A stretch of 64,000 bases of DNA from Acidimicrobiia bacterium (GTDB lineage: Bacteria; Actinomycetota; Acidimicrobiia; IMCC26256; JAOSJL01), in assembly GCA_027494115.1 (NCBI GenBank), contig JAOSJL010000001.1, positions 2,431,501-2,495,500 on the forward strand. Reading direction: 5' to 3'. Position 1 is the stretch's first letter. Every line of letters begins with the position of its first letter. The notes under the pieces were generated by a model, which searched no databases, was not told where the DNA came from, and worked only from the letters and a program-made list of their open reading frames with translations. This document shows positions 47,703 to 55,295 of this stretch, one piece after another. The position numbers were made by a program, and so were the translations under genes.

Positions 47703-47790
47703 TCAGTCTCCGAACATCTCGGCTGATCGCCGCTTCATCTCGTGGGAGTCCACGTCTTCAAACTCGACCCACCGCGAGATCTCCTGGACG
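47703..47790 (-). other. Gap with a possible short coding remnant
   Basis: Between the nitrobindin-like and SurE genes. One reverse frame reads A-D-V-Q-E-I-S-R-W-V-E-F-E-D-V and ends M-F-G-D at TGA 47703-47705. The codon bias is weaker than in true genes and no start is present. It may be the tail of a lost gene or chance. Confidence 0.2.
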
Positions 47791-48642
47791 TCAGCCGGCC
47801 TTCTCGAGACTCACCGGCGAGAGCGACGCGAATCCGTTGACGAAGGCCTCGACATCGTCCGCCGGGTCCTCGAGAGTGGACTCGCAGTTCGTTTCACCCA
47901 GATTGTGGGCCCCGGTGTCTGTGGCGGTGGGGACTTCGGCGAGGCCCCGCACCGTGCCCGTCTCGCACGTCGGGATGTTCAGGCTCTCGACCTCGGCGGC
48001 CAGTTCTCCGGCTGCGATGAGGTCGATGTGCTCGTCGAGCCAGTCGAGCACGAACGTGACGCCGGTCTCGAAGTCGGGGACGCCGGGTTCTTCCACGGAC
48101 TGTTGGCTCGCCGCCAGCGCAGGAACGCCCTGACGGGCTGCCGTACGTGCGGCTCCGACCGTACCCGAGAGGTCCACGAGGGGACCGTTGTTCTGCCCGT
48201 CGTTGATACCCGAGATCACGAGATCCGCGTCGACGCCCAGATCGTTGAGCGCCACGTTCACAGAGTCGGCAGGGAAGCCCTCCACCGCGACAGCGGGATA
48301 TCCGCTCGCCGTGGTGGTTTCGGAGCTGGCCACCTCGCCGTCGGTCGTCTTGTCGGACGTCCCGCTCTGGTTCTCGGCGGGTGCCACGACGGTGACTGTC
48401 ACGCCGTCGACCCCTTGCAGAGCTTCCACGAGAGCGTCGATGCCCTCGGCGCCGACACCGTCGTCGTTGGTCACCAGAATCTCGACCGTGTCGGCCGACG
48501 CGACGGTTGTCAACGTCACCTCCTCCGTACCCGACGTTTCCGAGGAATCGTCACTACCCGACGAACACGCCGAACCGACGAGGGCCATCGACACCACGAG
48601 AGCCAGGAGTGGCAGGCGGCGGACAACGAGCCGAGCGATCAT
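47791..48642 (-). CDS. SurE-like 5'/3'-nucleotidase with lipoprotein signal
   Basis: SurE-fold phosphatase: V-T-N-D-D-G-V-G-A-E-G-I (metal ligands Asp60, Asp61), A-P-A-E-N-Q-S-G-T-S and S-G-I-N-D-G-Q-N are all intact in 283 residues. Unlike ordinary cytoplasmic SurE, it starts with a basic, hydrophobic signal and a lipobox-like G-S-A-C (Cys26), followed by a Ser/Asp/Thr-rich linker. It should therefore sit on the outer face of the membrane and act on extracellular nucleotides or other phosphate esters. The rest of the domain is shorter and more diverged than in housekeeping SurE. Confidence 0.88.
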   Translation of the reverse strand: MIARLVVRRLPLLALVVSMALVGSACSSGSDDSSETSGTEEVTLTTVASADTVEILVTNDDGVGAEGIDALVEALQGVDGVTVTVVAPAENQSGTSDKTTDGEVASSETTTASGYPAVAVEGFPADSVNVALNDLGVDADLVISGINDGQNNGPLVDLSGTVGAARTAARQGVPALAASQQSVEEPGVPDFETGVTFVLDWLDEHIDLIAAGELAAEVESLNIPTCETGTVRGLAEVPTATDTGAHNLGETNCESTLEDPADDVEAFVNGFASLSPVSLEKAG

Positions 48643-48698
48643 GGTGGCCCCTCGAGGTGGAGAGTGATTCGGTGGTTGCGAGAATATCCCTCGCCGGC

Positions 48699-48740
48699 CT
48701 GTCCCCCCCTACCTGTCCCCCCCCTACCTGTCCCCCCTAC
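48699..48740 (+). repeat. C-rich tandem repeats upstream of the XRE gene
   Basis: Three adjoining units of the form CTGT-C(6 to 8)-TAC, of 14, 15 and 13 bases, differ only in the length of the C run; a partial CTG follows. They lie between the divergent surE and XRE genes, next to the XRE promoter. The run lengths may be unreliable given homopolymer errors elsewhere. Confidence 0.75.
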
Positions 48741-48753
48741 CTGTTTCCCTAGT

Positions 48754-48782
48754 GATATCGTTTCCGATAATCCTCTGATATC
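48754..48782 (+). promoter_or_regulatory. Promoter and likely autoregulatory operator of the XRE gene
   Basis: Two GATATC palindromes (48754-48759 and 48777-48782, 23 bp apart) flank GATAAT (48766-48771), a good -10 box 11 bases before ATG 48783. A repressor bound to both would cover the promoter, as expected for an autoregulated XRE antitoxin. Confidence 0.45.
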
Positions 48783-49112
48783 ATGTCTCGTATGGACACG
48801 GCCACGCTGATCACCCGCTGTCGCCAGGAAGCCGGCCTGAGCCAACGGCGTCTTGCCCAGCTGGCCGGAACCTCCCCCGCCGCGATCAGCCTCTACGAGT
48901 CGGGTCAGCGGATCCCCCGAGTCGACACGCTCACGCGCATCGTGGCCGCCACCGGCGCCACACTCGAGTTGAGCACGACCTCCCGGCCCCCGGAGATCGA
49001 CCTCGCCGAGAACGGCCGCGCTCTCGCAGCGGTCCTCGGGCTCGCCGACCACCTACCCCGACGTTCATCCGACGAGCTCACCGCTCCCGTCTTCGCCGAA
49101 CTCGCTGCCTGA
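48783..49112 (+). CDS. XRE-family helix-turn-helix regulator (likely antitoxin)
   Basis: A 109-residue protein. The first 60 residues form a Cro/CI-type HTH (R-C-R-Q-E-A-G-L-S-Q-R-R-L-A-Q-L-A-G-T-S then I-S-L-Y-E-S-G-Q-R-I-P). The C-terminal part is acidic. Its TGA shares a base with the ATG of the nucleotidyltransferase (TGATG), so the two are made together. Gene order and coupling fit a toxin-antitoxin pair with the regulator first. It probably binds the GATATC pair upstream. Confidence 0.87.
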   Translation: MSRMDTATLITRCRQEAGLSQRRLAQLAGTSPAAISLYESGQRIPRVDTLTRIVAATGATLELSTTSRPPEIDLAENGRALAAVLGLADHLPRRSSDELTAPVFAELAA

Positions 49113-49669
49113 TGAGCCTGACACTCACCGATCGCATCGTCCGACTCCACGAGGATCTCGACACGGCCGGGCTCCCCCACGCCTTCGGCGGCGCGCTCGC
49201 TCTCGCCTTCTGCACCGCCGAACCCCGCGCCACGAGAGACGTCGACGTGAACGTTTTCGTCGGCACCGAGAGACTCGACGACGTGCTCGGCGCGCTACCC
49301 GAGGGCGTCTCCGTCACGGAAACCAATCGGGCCGACCTCCTCCGTGACGCCCAGGCGCGCCTGTGGTGGGACGACACCCCCGTCGACCTGTTCCTGTCGA
49401 ACCATCCGTATCACGACCATGCCGAGGCGAACCGTCGCTCGGTTCCGTTCGCCGGAGTCGCCGAGCTTCCCGTCCTCGCGTGCGCCGACCTCGCCGTGTT
49501 CAAGTCGTTCTTCGCCCGCCCCAAGGACGCCGTCGACCTCGCCACGATGGCAGCGGCCGGATCCGTCGACCTGACCGTCCTCGAGGAAACGGTCGCAGCG
49601 CTCCTCGGGGACGACACAGAACGTCGAATGTTCTTCGCTCGAGTTCGCGAGGACGTCCACCGGATCTAG
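49112..49669 (+). CDS. Nucleotidyltransferase-fold protein (likely toxin of a pair)
   Basis: A 185-residue protein of the Pol-beta nucleotidyltransferase superfamily: G-G at 26-27, D-V-D at 43-45 (T-R-D-V-D-V-N-V) and a third acid at Asp92 (T-P-V-D-L-F). This is the full active-site set, so it should be catalytic. It resembles AbiEii/MNT-type toxins, which transfer nucleotides to tRNA or to their antitoxin. The helical C-terminal half includes F-F-A-R-P-K-D-A-V-D-L. It follows the XRE gene with a one-base overlap. Confidence 0.83.
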   Translation: MSLTLTDRIVRLHEDLDTAGLPHAFGGALALAFCTAEPRATRDVDVNVFVGTERLDDVLGALPEGVSVTETNRADLLRDAQARLWWDDTPVDLFLSNHPYHDHAEANRRSVPFAGVAELPVLACADLAVFKSFFARPKDAVDLATMAAAGSVDLTVLEETVAALLGDDTERRMFFARVREDVHRI

Positions 49670-49691
49670 TGTTCGTCCCTGGCTGCGAACT

Positions 49692-49946
49692 GTGCCACCG
49701 GGCCGGATGCCCGCAACAGGAGATCGTGCCGTGCTCCCTGTCATGCAGAAGGAGTTCCGTGAGGTAAGGCGAGACCGGAGAACGCTCGCCTTGATGATCT
49801 TCATGCCGGTGTTGCTTCTCGTGATCTTCGGCTACGCGGCGAACTTCGACGTCAGCGACATCCCCACCGCTGTGGTCGGTCCCGGCGCCAAGGCCGCTGG
49901 CGCTGAACTCCAGGAGCCGTTCCGCGCGGTCGACGTCGGGCTCTGA
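49692..49946 (+). pseudogene. Truncated ABC-2 permease (N-terminal remnant)
   Basis: Encodes only the first 80 or so residues of a YhhJ/ABC-2-type permease: K-E-F-R-E-V-R-R-D-R-R-T-L-A-L-M, the first membrane segment F-M-P-V-L-L-L-V-I-F-G-Y-A, and the start of the outer domain (V-S-D-I-P-T-A-V-V). A stop follows, and no frame within the next 76 bases continues it, while family members are about 370 residues. No ATPase partner is near. This is real truncation, not the one-base type seen elsewhere, and marks a past deletion or rearrangement next to the XRE pair. Confidence 0.7.
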
Positions 49947-50021
49947 TTGGAATCCCCACCCGAGGGCCTGCTCTGATCGTGCGGGCTGAGACGATCTCCC
50001 GACCCCGACCGCCCAGGTGAC

Positions 50022-50980
50022 ATGACCGACGCGAGCACGCTCGACCCGCCGCTCCTGGAAGGCGCGGTGGGACTCCCCGACGGACGCCGGCTCGGATTCG
50101 CCGAGTACGGCACGCCCCGCGGCCCGGCGATCTTCTGGTTCCCCGGCACTCCGGGTGCCCGCAGGCAGATCCCGCCGGCCACCCGTGCGCTCGCAGCCGA
50201 TCTCGGAGTCCGCCTCATCGCACTGGAGCGTCCGGGCATCGGCGACTCGACATCCCACCTGTACGACTCGGTCCTCGACTACACCCGCGACATCGAAGTC
50301 GTCGCCGACCGCTTCGGAATCGGAAGATTCGGAGCCATCGGGCTCTCGGGCGGCGGCCCCTACGTCCTGGCGTGGCGGCGGCGTTTCCCGGTCGCTTCAC
50401 CGCCGGCGCGGTCCTGGGTGGAGTCGCCCCGACCCGGGGCGACGAGGCGGTCGAGGGTGGCGCCATCGCCTTCGCCGGCAAACTCGCCCCCGTCGTGGAA
50501 CGCATTCGGACTCCTCTCGGCTACGGGCTGTCCTCAATGGTGCGGCTACTCACCCCCTTCAGCTCCCCGGTCTTCGACCTCTACATGCGGGTCTCTCCCG
50601 AAGGCGACCGGGTGGTGTTCGCCCGCCCCGAGATGAAGGCGATGTTCATCGACGATCTCTCGGGGGCCAGTGAGCGCGGCGGTGTTCGGTCTCTCGTGTC
50701 CGACCTCGTGTTGTTCAACCGGCCGTGGGGCTTTCGGCTCCGCGACATCCAAGCGCCGATCCGCTTCTGGCACGGCGACGCGGACCACCTCGTTCCCCTC
50801 GCTCATGGCGAGCACCAGGCGGCGTTGGTTCCCGACAGCGCGCTCGCGGTGCGGCCCGGTGAGAGCCACATGGGCAGCCTCGACGCCGCCGACGAGATCC
50901 TCGGCGCCATCCTCTCCCTGTGGCCCGACGAGGATGTGAGCGAGCGACCGATCCCTTCAGCGGGTGACGCCGCGAGCTGA
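50022..50980 (+). CDS. Alpha/beta hydrolase, frameshifted
   Basis: Alpha/beta hydrolase fold of about 319 residues after correction. The N-terminal half has W-F-P-G-T-P-G-A (oxyanion region) and the elbow G-L-S-G-G-G-P-Y with the Ser nucleophile. The C-terminal half has the acid in F-W-H-G-D-A-D-H-L-V-P and the catalytic His in E-S-H-M-G-S-L. The halves join at about 50373 by one missing base, giving V-L-A-x-A-A-A-F-P. Substrate unknown. The gene follows the truncated permease after 75 bases. Confidence 0.85.
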
Positions 50981-51004
50981 CAGGTCACCTGCGCTGCTGG
51001 CCGT

Positions 51005-51973
51005 TCACAGGTCGATCTCGGCCAGGCCGATGCCTGACTCGCCGGCCACGGAGTACAGCAGATAGGTGTGGCCCTGGTCTTCGAAGATGGCCGGATCCCG
51101 GAGCTGGTTCACGCGGCCGTACGCGACGCTTCGCACCGATGGCTCGACGGGAGCGTCGGCGCCCTCCCACGGTCGTTCGGGACGCAGCACCTCGCTCGGC
51201 ACAGAGGCACGCCAGGCGGTCCAGTCGTCGGCGAGCTCGACTGTGGAATGCAGGATCCGCTCGGGAGCGTCACCTACTCGGCTCCAGAACACATGCAGCG
51301 TCTCGCCGCGGCGGCACACGGCTGCGTGACGCATGTCGGGCTCGAACAGCGTCGGACCCGACTCGAAGCCGGTCAGCCCGTCCGCGGAGCGGAAGAACTG
51401 TCCCGGCATCGTGATGGCGTACACCCGACCGTCGTAGGGGAAGGCGCGGAGGTAGGGAGGGGCGAGCACCTCAGGACGGGCTCGGAACGAGATCCCGTCC
51501 CCGGAGACTGCGGCCCGACTGACCTGAAGCCCGAGACCCTCCAAGCCGTGGAAGTACATGACAAACCGTCGGTTGCCCGGATCGACGTGGACATCGGGCG
51601 AGGCGATGTGTGGTGTGGTCGCCTCGGTGACGAGGTCGTGCGAGAGCTGCCCGGGACCGAGGATCTCGTCGTAAAGGACGCGCACGGAGTCGAGTTCCTC
51701 GTCGGTCGCAGGCGGCGGCGTCGTGAGAAGACACGAGTCGACCAACTGCAGGCTGCCCGGCGGATACACCGTCCACGGGCCGACCAGATCGTCGGCATAG
51801 GCGAGTCGGATGTAGCTGCCCTTGTGGTCGGCAAAGTAGAGGTAGTAACGGCCGAGAGGTTCACGGACCCACTCGGGCACACGAATCAGCGAGGGCCCCT
51901 GGATGTTGTCCCCGATGCTCTGATGGGACGAGGGACCGATGATCGGCGCGTCGACGAGACGTTGCACGAGCAC
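51005..51973 (-). CDS. GH43-like five-bladed beta-propeller protein
   Basis: A 322-residue protein without signal peptide, patterned like GH43/GH32-type propellers: P-S-L-I-R-V-P-E-W, Y-Y-L-Y-F-A-D-H-K-G, S-P-D-V-H-V-D and L-R-D-P-A-I-F-E-D near the end are the recurrent blade motifs. Some acidic residues are in places where glycosidases have catalytic acids, but activity is unproven. GTG 51973 is chosen because TACAGT ends 7 bases upstream; an earlier GTG at 52006 also exists. Role unknown. Confidence 0.75.
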   Translation of the reverse strand: MLVQRLVDAPIIGPSSHQSIGDNIQGPSLIRVPEWVREPLGRYYLYFADHKGSYIRLAYADDLVGPWTVYPPGSLQLVDSCLLTTPPPATDEELDSVRVLYDEILGPGQLSHDLVTEATTPHIASPDVHVDPGNRRFVMYFHGLEGLGLQVSRAAVSGDGISFRARPEVLAPPYLRAFPYDGRVYAITMPGQFFRSADGLTGFESGPTLFEPDMRHAAVCRRGETLHVFWSRVGDAPERILHSTVELADDWTAWRASVPSEVLRPERPWEGADAPVEPSVRSVAYGRVNQLRDPAIFEDQGHTYLLYSVAGESGIGLAEIDL

Positions 51974-51980
51974 GGAACCG

Positions 51981-51986
51981 ACTGTA
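51981..51986 (-). promoter_or_regulatory. -10 box for leaderless propeller gene
   Basis: TACAGT on the reverse strand ends 7 bases before GTG 51973. Confidence 0.4.
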
Positions 51987-52081
51987 TCCACCCGCCGCCC
52001 GCGCACCTCACGACGTCGAACCGGGTGCAGCCGTGACCTACGAGCCAGCCATGCACCGGGGGCGAGGTCGTTGCGGCGCCA

Positions 52082-52527
52082 TCATCCCGACCGAGGTGGC
52101 ACGATCGTGACGGTGCCCTGTGCGGCACAGACGGCGCTGCCGTCGTTGGAGATGTCGATGCGGGCGACGCCGCTTCGTTTCGTGAGTGCCACGACTTCGG
52201 TCACCGCGACACACGTGCCCGACGTGACCGGCTTCATCAGATTGAGCTTGAACTCCGTCGTCGCCACCCACGCACCCTTCGGAATCATCGGGTAGAAAAC
52301 CATTCCCAGGCAGTGGTCGACGAGCGCCGACAGGCACCCGCCGTGGAGAGAGCCGAACGGATTCTTGAGCTCGTCTCTCGCGTCCATCTCGACCACGAGT
52401 CGACCGGCGGTCAGCTCCGTGTGACGAAATCCGAGGAAGCTCGACAATCCGCCGTGCCCGTCGGCCTCGTCGCCGGCGATGTCCACCACCCGCCCGGCCC
52501 CCCCTCGTCGAACGTGTCGAAATCCAT
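52082..52527 (-). CDS. PaaI-type hotdog thioesterase, frameshifted near N-terminus
   Basis: Hotdog-fold thioesterase with N-P-F-G-S-L-H-G-G-C-L-S-A-L-V-D-H (H-G-G and acidic residue) and T-T-E-F-K-L-N-L-M-K-P-V. ATG 52527 (M-D-F-D-T-F-D-E-G-G) is a frame away from the body; one base is missing from the C run 52498-52504. The corrected 148 residues start on an ATG sharing one base with the stop of the cyclase gene (TGATG) and following GGGAG, so this start is well supported. It is coupled to the cyclase; the reason is unclear. Confidence 0.83.
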
Positions 52528-53848
52528 CAGCGCTCCCGTCCCTTGTGATCTGAAGAACGAGGAGCGTTCCATCGGTGGAGTGTCCACACATCGGGGACGC
52601 CCTTGAGCTCGACGCTCCGGGTCTGGTCGTACACGAACCCCGAACCCATCGTCGCCCGCCTGATCGATTCGGACACGAGGATCTCCCCGGCCTCGGCCTG
52701 ACTCATGATCCTCGCGGCGACGTTGACGACGATTCCCGACACGTCGTCGCCCCGCTGGTCGACGTCGCCGACGTGAATCCCTGCGCGGATCTCCAATCCC
52801 TGTTCAGCGAGAGCGTCCCCGATCGATCGCGCGACCTGAAGAGCACAGGTTGCCGATGGAATGAGCGCGAGTACGCCGTCGCCCGTGTACTTCACGACGT
52901 GCCCACCCACGCGATCCACGCAACGTCGTGCGGCGGCATCGTGCGCATCGAGGAGGTCTCGCCATTTCCGGTCCCCTTCTCCCGTGGCGCGTTCGGTCGA
53001 CGCCACGAGGTCCGTGAACAGAACGGCGGCAAGCGCGCGCTCCGGGGCCGGAAGGTTGACGCTCCCCGTGACGAACCTGGCGACTTCAGCCACCAGATCG
53101 TCCACGTCCCCGGAGATCGGGAACATGTCAGCGCCGGGCAACTGCACGAAATCGGACCCCGGGATCGCCGCTGCAACAGCGCGCGCGCTCTTCTCGGGGG
53201 CCATACAGTCACGCCGATGGATCACCAGGGTGGGAGTCTCGATGCCCTCGGGCGTCAGGGCCCCGGCATCGTCGAGCATGGCCTGCCACATGCGGCCCGC
53301 GTTCGCCGGGCTGGCGCCAGACCTGCCCGCCTTCGCCAGCCATTCTCGAAAGCTCACCTCGTTGATCCTGCTCGGGAATGCCGCCTTCTCCATGCCGGAG
53401 ACGGCCTCGTCCTGCGACGCCCCACCGAATTGCCTGGCGAGCAGCTTGGCTGAGTGGAGCGGGTTCACCAGAACCACCCGACCGATCAGCTCGGGGTGGC
53501 GTGCGGCTACCGACCGGGCCACACCCATCGGATCCCACGACACCACCGTCGGCCGATCCGACCCGACAGCCTCGACAACCGCCACCAGATCCTCGGCCCA
53601 CTGCTCCCGGGCGGAACGTTCCCAGTCCGTGAAGGGGTCCGACAGTCCCACACCGCGCTTGTCGAACACGATCAACCGACCGAGTGACGCCAGCCCTTCC
53701 ATGAAACGCGCGGCGACGCGATCCTCGGCGAGCAGCTCCATCGGAAAGAACATGCCCGCGAACATCACGACATCGGCGGAGCCCTGCCTTCGAGGATGCG
53801 GTATGCGACGTGCACATCCCCGGCGCGAGCGTACGAAATCTCAACCAT
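52527..53848 (-). CDS. Alpha/beta-hydrolase fused to adenylate/guanylate cyclase, frameshifted
   Basis: About 440 residues after correction. Residues 1-240 are an alpha/beta hydrolase domain (V-F-D-K-R-G-V-G-L-S-D and P-T-L-V-I-H-R-R-D). Residues 250-425 are a class III nucleotide cyclase with F-T-D-L-V-A-S-T-E, K-Y-T-G-D-G-V-L-A and V-N-V-A-A-R, so metal and transition-state residues are present. The first 22 residues or so (M-V-E-I-S-Y-A-R-A-G-D-V-H-V-A-Y-R) are one frame off, joined at about 53775-53778 by one missing base. This two-domain type is common in Actinobacteria. The nucleophile elbow reads V-V-S-W-D-P-M-G, without the usual Ser, so the hydrolase part may only sense a ligand. Confidence 0.85.
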
Positions 53849-53940
53849 GCAGACGGGAGTCTCGCAGACCACGATGCCCCGAGGGTCCCGGGCCGGCTCC
53901 GGCACCCTGCCGAGCTACTCGCTTTCGGCGCTGTTCGGCG

Positions 53941-55188
53941 CTACTCGACGATGACGGTTCCGCTCATGTCGGGGTGCAGGGTGCAGAAGAACTCGTACTC
54001 GCCGGGTTCATCGAAGGTGACCTCGAAACTCTCCCCGGGAGCGAACACGCCCGAATCGAAGACGTCCAGCGGTGATGACGCGGATCCGGCGGTCACCGTG
54101 TGCGCCACGCTGTCACTGTTGGCCCAGGTCACAGCGTTGCCGGCCTCGACCTCCACGTCGCCGAACGAGAAGTTCTCGATCGACGCCAGAGCGGCCCCCG
54201 GAGCAGCATCGGAGATCGTTGCGGTCCGTTCTCCCTTGATGACCTCGGGATCGGAGATCGGCCACACCGTCGGGTTCCACATCGAGAAGACACCGAGCTG
54301 GTTGTCGTAACCCGGCGCGACCCAGGCGTGCATCATCCAGCCGAGCGTGCCGGCCCATCGTCCTCCGCGGGCCTCGCACTCCTCCTCGGTCACGATGGAG
54401 TCACGCCCGATGCCCCGGCAGAGGTTGTAGTGCACGTGCCAGTTGTCGATCTCGCCGGTGTACCCCTCGGGGTGATCGTCACCGACCTGGCCGGTCAGGA
54501 CGATGTAGGCCGCTGCCACTATCTCCATCTCCCCGCCGTCCCACTGTCCGTTCTTGCACTGCCCGACGATCTCGGGTGTCGGCTCGACGCCGCCCGCTGC
54601 GGCGTAGATGAGGATCTCGGGCTCACCCGGATCGAACTCCCCGTCGGCGATGAGGCTGTACTTCGTGAAGTGCGATCCCATGTTCGGAGACTGCGTCCGG
54701 TCGGAGAAGTAGCCGTCTGCGCACGCGTCGTTCACGTCGGCATAACGCTCGATGACAGCGCGTGTCTGGTCGAGTTCGCCGACGAGGGTCGCGAGCTCAT
54801 CGGCGTCGAGGCCGAGCTCCTCGGGGATCTCGTCATCCGACTCGTGGAGTTCCTTCAGGTCCTCGTAGGAGCACGGAAGCTCGACGTCCTGACAGCGGAC
54901 CTGCCGACCGAGCGGACCTTCGACGAGGCTGGTCAGCACCTGGCCCTCGAACTCCCGGAACACGTACCGCGTGTACCCGGACGCGCCGCCCGCCGAGGTC
55001 GGCAGCACCGGCGGCTCGGCCGCATCGCTGTCGGCCAGCGGAACCGCCGCGGCTTCTGCGAGGTACTGGTCGAAGTCGGCCTCGGTCTCGACCGCCGGCG
55101 TCGAATCGGCGCCGGAATCCCCACCACCGGACGTACAGGCGGCGATCGTGACGGCGACGAGAGCAGTGAGAACAACGAGGCGACGCAC
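53941..55188 (-). CDS. Lipoprotein with unknown domain and C-terminal cupredoxin
   Basis: A 415-residue exported lipoprotein: basic start, hydrophobic segment and I-A-A-C lipobox within the first 18 residues. The middle, about 60-330, is an unrecognised domain rich in Trp, His and Cys (E-I-D-N-W-H-V-H-Y-N-L-C and G-W-M-M-H-A-W-V). The last 100 residues are a plastocyanin-like cupredoxin with the type-1 copper ligands: His in S-V-A-H-T-V-T, Cys in F-F-C, His in T-L-H-P and Met in P-D-M-S-G. It probably carries electrons or copper on the outer membrane face. GTG 55188 is set by the signal peptide. Confidence 0.82.
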   Translation of the reverse strand: MRRLVVLTALVAVTIAACTSGGGDSGADSTPAVETEADFDQYLAEAAAVPLADSDAAEPPVLPTSAGGASGYTRYVFREFEGQVLTSLVEGPLGRQVRCQDVELPCSYEDLKELHESDDEIPEELGLDADELATLVGELDQTRAVIERYADVNDACADGYFSDRTQSPNMGSHFTKYSLIADGEFDPGEPEILIYAAAGGVEPTPEIVGQCKNGQWDGGEMEIVAAAYIVLTGQVGDDHPEGYTGEIDNWHVHYNLCRGIGRDSIVTEEECEARGGRWAGTLGWMMHAWVAPGYDNQLGVFSMWNPTVWPISDPEVIKGERTATISDAAPGAALASIENFSFGDVEVEAGNAVTWANSDSVAHTVTAGSASSPLDVFDSGVFAPGESFEVTFDEPGEYEFFCTLHPDMSGTVIVE

Positions 55189-55295
55189 GGGAAGTCCAGA
55201 ATCAGAGGGTGGGGACTCCGACAAGCATCGCGCGTCGCACACACCGGCGTCCGGGCCGTCCCGGATACCCACAGGAACGCTCGTACTCGCCGGGT

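Noticed and set aside
48699..48740. CRISPR-like repeats
   Set aside because: Units of 13-15 bases directly abut each other without spacers and no cas gene is present; this is a simple tandem repeat.
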